Below, one piece after another: positions 58,960 through 64,000 of a stretch of 64,000 bases of DNA. Position numbers and translations under genes: made by a program. Below the pieces are notes generated by a model. The model ran no database searches and was not told the DNA's origin. It saw nothing but the letters and a program-made list of their open reading frames with translations. Every line of letters begins with the position of its first letter. Position 1 is the stretch's first letter. Origin of the DNA: Cryptomeria japonica (lineage: Eukaryota; Streptophyta; Pinopsida; Cupressales; Cupressaceae); NCBI RefSeq assembly GCF_030272615.1, contig NC_081405.1, positions 471,440,008 to 471,504,007 on the forward strand, in the 5' to 3' direction.

Positions 58960-59854
58960 TGTTGGGAAAAATGGTGTCTCAACCTTGCATTTATGCGAGG
59001 TTACTATTTATAGTAAGTTTTCATTTGAGCACGAAATGGTGCGAAACTCTCCCTGAAGCTTCTGGTTGGCTAGATAAGCATTCCGGTAAAGTTGCGTCGG
59101 AAGGTCACAGCTAGTTTTGAAGATATTAAAGTTTTCGTCTTGGAGGGGTGCAATAAAATGTTTAAACTTAATTTTGGGGACTTTAGAGGCTCCGAAACGC
59201 CCTGAAAAGTGGTCGTAACCAGTGAAGCCGGTTACGAGGTGATAGAGCACTTCGCGTGCTTTCCGGCGCTTCAAACGGTTCATCAATCGGACACCCGGTT
59301 CTCAAGTTATGGCCTCCGGAAGTTTGTACTCTTGAAATAGGAAAAATAATTTGTATCGAATACATAAATGAGCTGTAAAAAGGGAGCAACATGTGTTGAT
59401 GTGTGCTTTAACATGTCATAGGGCATCTAGAAGGAAGATAAGGTCGGCTACACCTTATTGGGTGGTTTTAGCCCATGGTTTTGTAATACCGTTTGACGGT
59501 TTCTTGTATTGTATCTCCTATTTATGAGGTGTGTGAGATAGAGGTTGTGTGTAAGAGTCTCATGGCTTTTGAGTTGCCTCTGAATCTCTGATTAGTGGTA
59601 CTCCTGCGAAGAGCTTGCTCTACAAGTATGTTGTAATCTGTTTTTGATTGCTGAATAAAATATTGAGCTGCTTTTAGAGGGTGGGGTTTTTCTCCCGAAA
59701 GGGTTTTCCCCACGTAAATCATTGTGTTGTGGTATGAATGTTATTATATCTATTTCTATTTTCTATAACTGTTGTAATGATCTGAAAAAGTTTTGCATTA
59801 CCCTCCTCTCAAGGTTAGTGTAGGAAGTTGTTTCCGCTACTTAACTTCCTTACA
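58960..59854 (+). repeat. Element E 3' LTR
   Basis: 895 bp, collinear with the 5' LTR with about 19 substitutions and no length change. It is followed by TSD ctcct at 59855-59859. Confidence 0.97.
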
Positions 59855-60287
59855 CTCCTAATAGAGTTGAGGTTAAAACCCCTTCACCGAGTGACTCCTA
59901 ACAGGGTCTTCTCTTAACCGGGCATTATTGTAAAGCTCCTAACTGGGCTAGGTCTTTAATAGGGTGCATTATGAAAGAGTGCAAATTTTGTGGGTACCAA
60001 TTCCCATTGTGGTTTTTCCCATTTGGGTTTCCACGTGGAAAATATTTGTGTTCATATAGTGGTTGATTTGTTTATGTGTGGATTTGGTATCATTACATTG
60101 CTTACATGTTGATTAACACATGAATGAGTAGTTTGGTAAATTTGCTTTAAGTGATTGATTGAGTAGGTATCGGTACTGGTTATGAACTATTTTTGAGAAG
60201 TGTTTTCAAATTGATAAAAGATTTTAGTTTATTGTTATTACTGATTCACCCCCCCCTCTTAGTAATAACCAGATCCTCACAATAATA

Positions 60288-61560
60288 CATGGATCCATGG
60301 CATGAAAGTTGTGCCATCAACATACCACCAATACCTTAAATTTCTGTATGATGGCACTGAGATCACTATACCAAGTGATCTTGATCCCTTTCAAACTACA
60401 CCAAATTAATATAAATTCCTAAACACCAAGTGCCCATCAATCAAGCCACTATCATTCGTCCCTTCGTCACTCTCCAAATCAAACACGCCATCCACCTCCG
60501 ATTCCAAGGTTGAGATCAAAATCCAAGACAAAGGTTGTGTTGAGTACCACATAGGATAAGATTTTTGTGTTGACATGTTACCATTAACACCAAAATCTTA
60601 TGGAAAACCACATCCCATCCAAAAAGAGAAAATGTCACCATGTAGTACCAACCATCAACTACATTTACCAAATGGACCAAACTTAATAATGAAAACCAAA
60701 AAAAAGACATCTCCACCTAGCTTTACAAAGAAGAGGAAGAATCATAATTGGTCATGATACCTATAGAGCAATACGAAAAAGGATTCAGTGTCATGCAAAA
60801 GAAAGGAAATGATTCTTACAATGGTCTCTAGGTGCAAGAAAAAGGAATCAAAGAACCAACTCAAGCACCAAAGTTGCCCAAGCATAAAGCACTTAGGTTT
60901 AAACCATTGAAGTTGGGAACTCCTATTACTAAGTTGCCTCTAACAGAAGATGTTGAATATTTTGACAACAATGAGAAATTTGATGAGTATTATGAAATGG
61001 ACTCCAATGAATATGAGTGGGATATGCCTTGAATCTCTAGTAAATTTGCCATAGATTGAATCCTTAGAGACCCTAATGATCCACCTTCCCTAGAAGGTCA
61101 AGGATGGGCATAAATTTTTTGGGACTCCGATGATTCTTTTATTTAAACCTTAAGTACTACTCCCATAAAATTTGCAAATATCGATGATAACAATTCCCTA
61201 GCCTACCCAGAGCTTATCGACTGAGACCAATAGGAATTACCAAGTTTACACATCTTTGAGAACGACGAAGCTATTGCCGAGTTCCTAGAACATCGAAAGG
61301 TTATACCATACAGTGATCATAAAGATAGTTTTCCCATGGACCTCAATGCTATGATCTTTTTTGGAGACACTATACAACCTTCTGGTTGTAAAAATAAAAA
61401 AATAAAAAAATAAAAAATGAGGTTTGTATGATGATTATATTAAAAAAACTAACCTATGAGCCCTAAAAAATCCCAACCATAAGCATAAGATTCATAAAGA
61501 AACCAATCATCATGCCAATCAAGTTCTTCCTAATGAATACAAATTCAAACAAATACCAAG
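60288..61560 (+). pseudogene. Element A protease end, G-patch-region and pre-RT relic
   Basis: The reading resumes right after the second catgg with WIHGMKVVPSTYHQYLKF, the block that follows ILLGRPW in element D. Next come SYGKPHP, NEYEWDMP (D has SNEWEWG), an ELID..Q block and HIFENDEAIAEF, DHKDSF and MIFFGDTIQPS, each with a clear counterpart in D at 40740-41290. Many stops are present. At about 61560 the match ends, before RT begins. Between here and the 3' LTR only 260 bp remain, so RT, RNase H and integrase are absent. Confidence 0.75.
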
Positions 61561-61790
61561 TAAAAAAAAAACAAATGCATTCAACGGATATCTCACTCCA
61601 TTACCCTTTTATCTACAAAGATCTTGCATTAAATGTTTTGGTGCTCTCAGAATTTCTTTAGCACTATGTGCAAGAGGCTATGGATAATGCAGATAGTTGA
61701 TTGATTGAAATTGATTTTGAAGATATGAAAATGGGTGTGAAATCTCACTATAGCATGAAGGTATTCACTTTCCCATGAAGCAAGAGAGGC

Positions 61791-61821
61791 TTAAAAGTGA
61801 GAGGGGGCATGGATTTATAGG
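61791..61821 (+). promoter_or_regulatory. Element A polypurine tract
   Basis: AGTGAGAGGGGGCATGGA is a purine-rich run close to the LTR start at 61822. It resembles the PPTs of B (GGGGGCTAAA) and C (AGTGAGGGCTAAA). Confidence 0.6.
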
Positions 61822-63150
61822 TGTAGACACCTTAAACTTGCGCAAATAATTAAAAGAACTTTATTCATTTAATGATTATTCATTCGCCTATTAATTAGAC
61901 TAAGGTTTAATTAATATCCCTATTCTTCCAATAATCCTATTAATCAAATTAAAGATTTGATTAAAATCCTTTTCTTCTAGCCTAACCTATTAATTAAACT
62001 AAGGTTTTTTTAAGTACCCTTTAGCCATTTAATTGAATCTATCTTATTTATTTAATTAAAACCCCCTTTTTCCCCTTTTAATTGAATTTACATTTGATTA
62101 AATCCATTTTCATTTAAATAAGTTATTATTTATTTGTGAATAGTCCCCCCAATTGCAAAATCCTACAAATGCAAGTTGCACCCCTTTTGGGTAAAATAAA
62201 TCTTATATTTTATCTAAAAATTCATATTTCTCTCCACTTGCATTCTCCTACATTTTCCATTAGCATGCTAATATTCTTCTAGAACCCCTCTAACCCCTCA
62301 TTATCCTAATTAATCCAAAGCCTAACCAATGTTAATATTTATTCAAATTAAAAATACTACACACTACCCAAACCCACACGTGACTCACAAATCACTTCAC
62401 ATGTTTGCATCACCTTTGACCAAGGGGATCTCACACATGGTGAGGATTCTTTTCCCCATAGAGCTACCCTACTCTTTCCCCTTTTGTCTCGTGTGTCATA
62501 AACTCTCTTCCACTAGACCTTGCACCTTTCCACAAGTGTTTCCACTTGTCACCTCTTGGACTTTCCAAGATTTTTCTCACACGTGTGTGAGCACATTTAC
62601 CCTTGCACCCACTTCTCCTTGTGACATGTGTCACAAGGCTAATCCTTCAAACCTAGGACCACATTTCCTTTCAATCTAAGCCCTTGATCAATCTTCAATC
62701 TTGACTGTCAGTTTTTAAGCCTCCAACTCTATAAATTGAGCCTTTATCCATCAATCAAAAGGAGAAACATTTTATCATAGCCTTATAATGCCTTTTTGAT
62801 TCAAGATCCATCATCTTGTGCATCAAACTTATAGTCATTTTGTAGGTTATCAAGGAGTTCAGTTTGTCATCTTCAAGCACTTAGATCATCTTAGTCTCAT
62901 ATCTTAGTCTCATAGCTTGCATTGCACCTTGCATTTCAGATTTTCATATCATTTGATCATCTAGATAGGATCTTAGTTGCATTCATTTCGATCTTGGCAT
63001 ATCTTTCAATCTCGGTCTTTAGGTTGACATCTAAAAGATCAAGTGCTCTTCCAAGTGAGAGCTGCCTTGAACCCTTAAGATCCTTGGAGATAGAGAAACA
63101 TGAGACGTGCTTGGGGTTCTTGATGTTGAAGCTAACTTAGTTTAGTTTCT
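61822..63150 (+). repeat. Element A 3' LTR (right end approximate)
   Basis: It starts TGTAGACACC as in D and in the relic at 13248. U3 is rich in ATTAATTA/TTTAATT palindromic modules to about 62130. A TATA box CTATAAATTGAG is at about 62729. The right end could not be fixed because the 5' LTR is missing from view. Confidence 0.6.
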
Positions 63151-64000
63151 ATTTTGATTTCTAACTCTAACATAATGTTGCATGTCTGTGTTTGATGTTG
63201 TTTGATTCTCTTGCAGACTCCACACTTTAGAGCACACATTTTGTATAAATGCATTCCATGAGATGAATTCTCTTTGTTGCGTTGCGTGATTTTAAAAAAA
63301 TTGGCATTTACTTGCAAGACTCTAATGCATGTGCCTACTGGTAAACATTATAGAATCAAACTTTACACTGGCCGATTGGCATTTAATTACAAGTTTCTCA
63401 AGTCTTCTCAATGAACCATTTTACACATATCCAATCCACGAAATGACATCTCTTTAATGGAATTCTATAAAAAATCGTGCTCTTGTCTATGCTTTCAAGT
63501 TTTGTAGGGATATAGACCAGGGTAGGTGCAAGTACAACATCTAACAAAATGATTCGTTGTCATTGATGTTTTGATAACCAGTTCAAAGTATAACCATTTC
63601 AACACAGGCATAGAGAGGTTGTCAAGTTTCCCATTACACCTATGAACTTGCATTTTGCTTGGAAGTTTCTTATGCCTATTCACCAAGATTATTTTGTGCA
63701 TATTGTGCCCTCTCTGTTTCATTGAGATAAGATTTTAGTTGACCAAGCCAAAGATTGTTAAATCTCATTTTGAATACAAAATGTTACAAAGTCACAACCT
63801 TTAGAATGACAAAGTATATTTTTAGAGATGACAAGAGTAAAGTATTTCTTATGGGATGATAAAATTACAAGTGATTGCATTATTGATTAATCATTTTGAA
63901 ATGATATAGCACTCAATTGTAAAGTGTATTTTTCATTACATGCACTTCAATATAAAGTGCCTAATCACAAAGGGGGATAACCGATCATAATTTTTCTTTG
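63151..64000. other. No gene recognised
   Basis: A+T-rich sequence with only short open frames. GGCATTTACTTGCAAG- and GGCATTTAATTACAAG-like strings occur at 63302 and 63378. It may be the sequence flanking element A. Confidence 0.35.

Larger units (their letters stand above)
53838..59854 (+). mobile_element. Element E: full-length Ty1/copia retrotransposon (Tork/Tnt1-like)
   Basis: Both LTRs are 895 bp and differ at about 19 positions (about 2%). TSD ctcct is at 53833-53837 and 59855-59859. PBS TGGTATCAGAGC (initiator tRNA-Met) and PPT GTGGGAGATT are intact. A single polyprotein frame of 1349 codons has the copia order gag, protease, integrase, RT, RNase H, with one TAA in RT. It is complete apart from that stop and is a recent insertion inside solo LTR F. 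Confidence 0.97.
52836..60287. mobile_element. Element F: solo LTR of about 1.43 kb inserted in A, interrupted by E
   Basis: The limits follow from the element A protein: sequence is continuous up to catgg (52831-52835) and resumes at catgg (60288-60292), a perfect 5-bp TSD. Without element E the insert is about 1430 bp and non-coding. It starts TGTTGGCATG and ends CAATAATA, so the termini are TG...TA, a known but uncommon LTR end. Near the E insertion a CTCCTAACNGGG motif recurs about five times. One LTR-sized insert with TSD and no internal genes fits a solo LTR left by recombination. No partner LTR is present to confirm it. Confidence 0.7.
22300..63150 (+). mobile_element. Element A: old Tat-like gag-pro gypsy element hosting the nest
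   Basis: Plus-strand pieces of one element are separated by later insertions: gag (22402-23683), gag C-terminus and protease (51787-52835), protease end, G-patch region and pre-RT region (60288-61560), PPT and 3' LTR (61822 on). Each break coincides with an exact 5-bp TSD (cttag, catgg), and the protein order resumes after each insertion. Comparison with element D shows the same gene order. RT, RNase H and integrase are absent between 61560 and the LTR, so A was deleted or always lacked them. Many stop codons mark it as the oldest layer. Its 5' LTR was not found. Confidence 0.75.

Overview
This window is nuclear DNA of a seed plant. It contains no recognisable intact host gene, and almost everything identifiable is retrotransposon. 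It holds plant-type Ty3/gypsy elements of the Tat lineage (two RNase H domains), Ty1/copia elements with a PBS matching plant initiator tRNA-Met, and a plant L1-type LINE. The A+T richness, depth of nesting and number of decayed copies suggest a very large repeat-rich genome; a gymnosperm such as a conifer fits, but the sequence does not prove it.

Layout. 1-22300 is a mosaic of old relics: a copia RT remnant (2340-3240, +), a long decayed unknown ORF (9879-6296, -) beside an LTR-like promoter and two repeat tracts, a second copia remnant with PPT and LTR (13247-12300, -), an LTR relic of the TGTAGACACC type (13248 on) followed by a 17-bp minisatellite (14575-14924), and a LINE whose 5' end appears inverted (15600-19700).

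22300-63150 is one nest whose order can be read from target-site duplications (TSDs) and rejoined reading frames. Element A is an old gag-pro Tat-like element (+). Element B (23684-51781, TSD cttag) inserted into A. Element C (25698-33070, minus strand, TSD taagt) inserted into B. Element D (34228-48845, TSD atctc, LTRs about 99% identical) also inserted into B. Element F, a solo LTR (52836-60287, TSD catgg), inserted into A's protease region. Element E, a Tork/Tnt1-like copia (53838-59854, TSD ctcct, LTRs about 98% identical), inserted into F.

D carries gag, protease, RT, both RNase H domains and integrase in one 7.5-kb frame, broken by three stop codons and lacking the first catalytic Asp of integrase. 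Its 3' region holds an antisense, apparently intron-containing plant-mobile-domain (PMD) gene. It also has three clusters of an 11-bp motif spaced alternately 21 and 19 bp, two in the leader and one in the opposite orientation inside the antisense intron. E is a complete copia element spoiled by one stop codon in RT. A, B and C show no RT or integrase in this window, although B and C keep LTRs, PBS, PPT and protease or G-patch remnants; they look non-autonomous and would have needed enzymes from a D-like relative.

All coordinates, divergences and homologies were worked out by reading the sequence; no database search was run.
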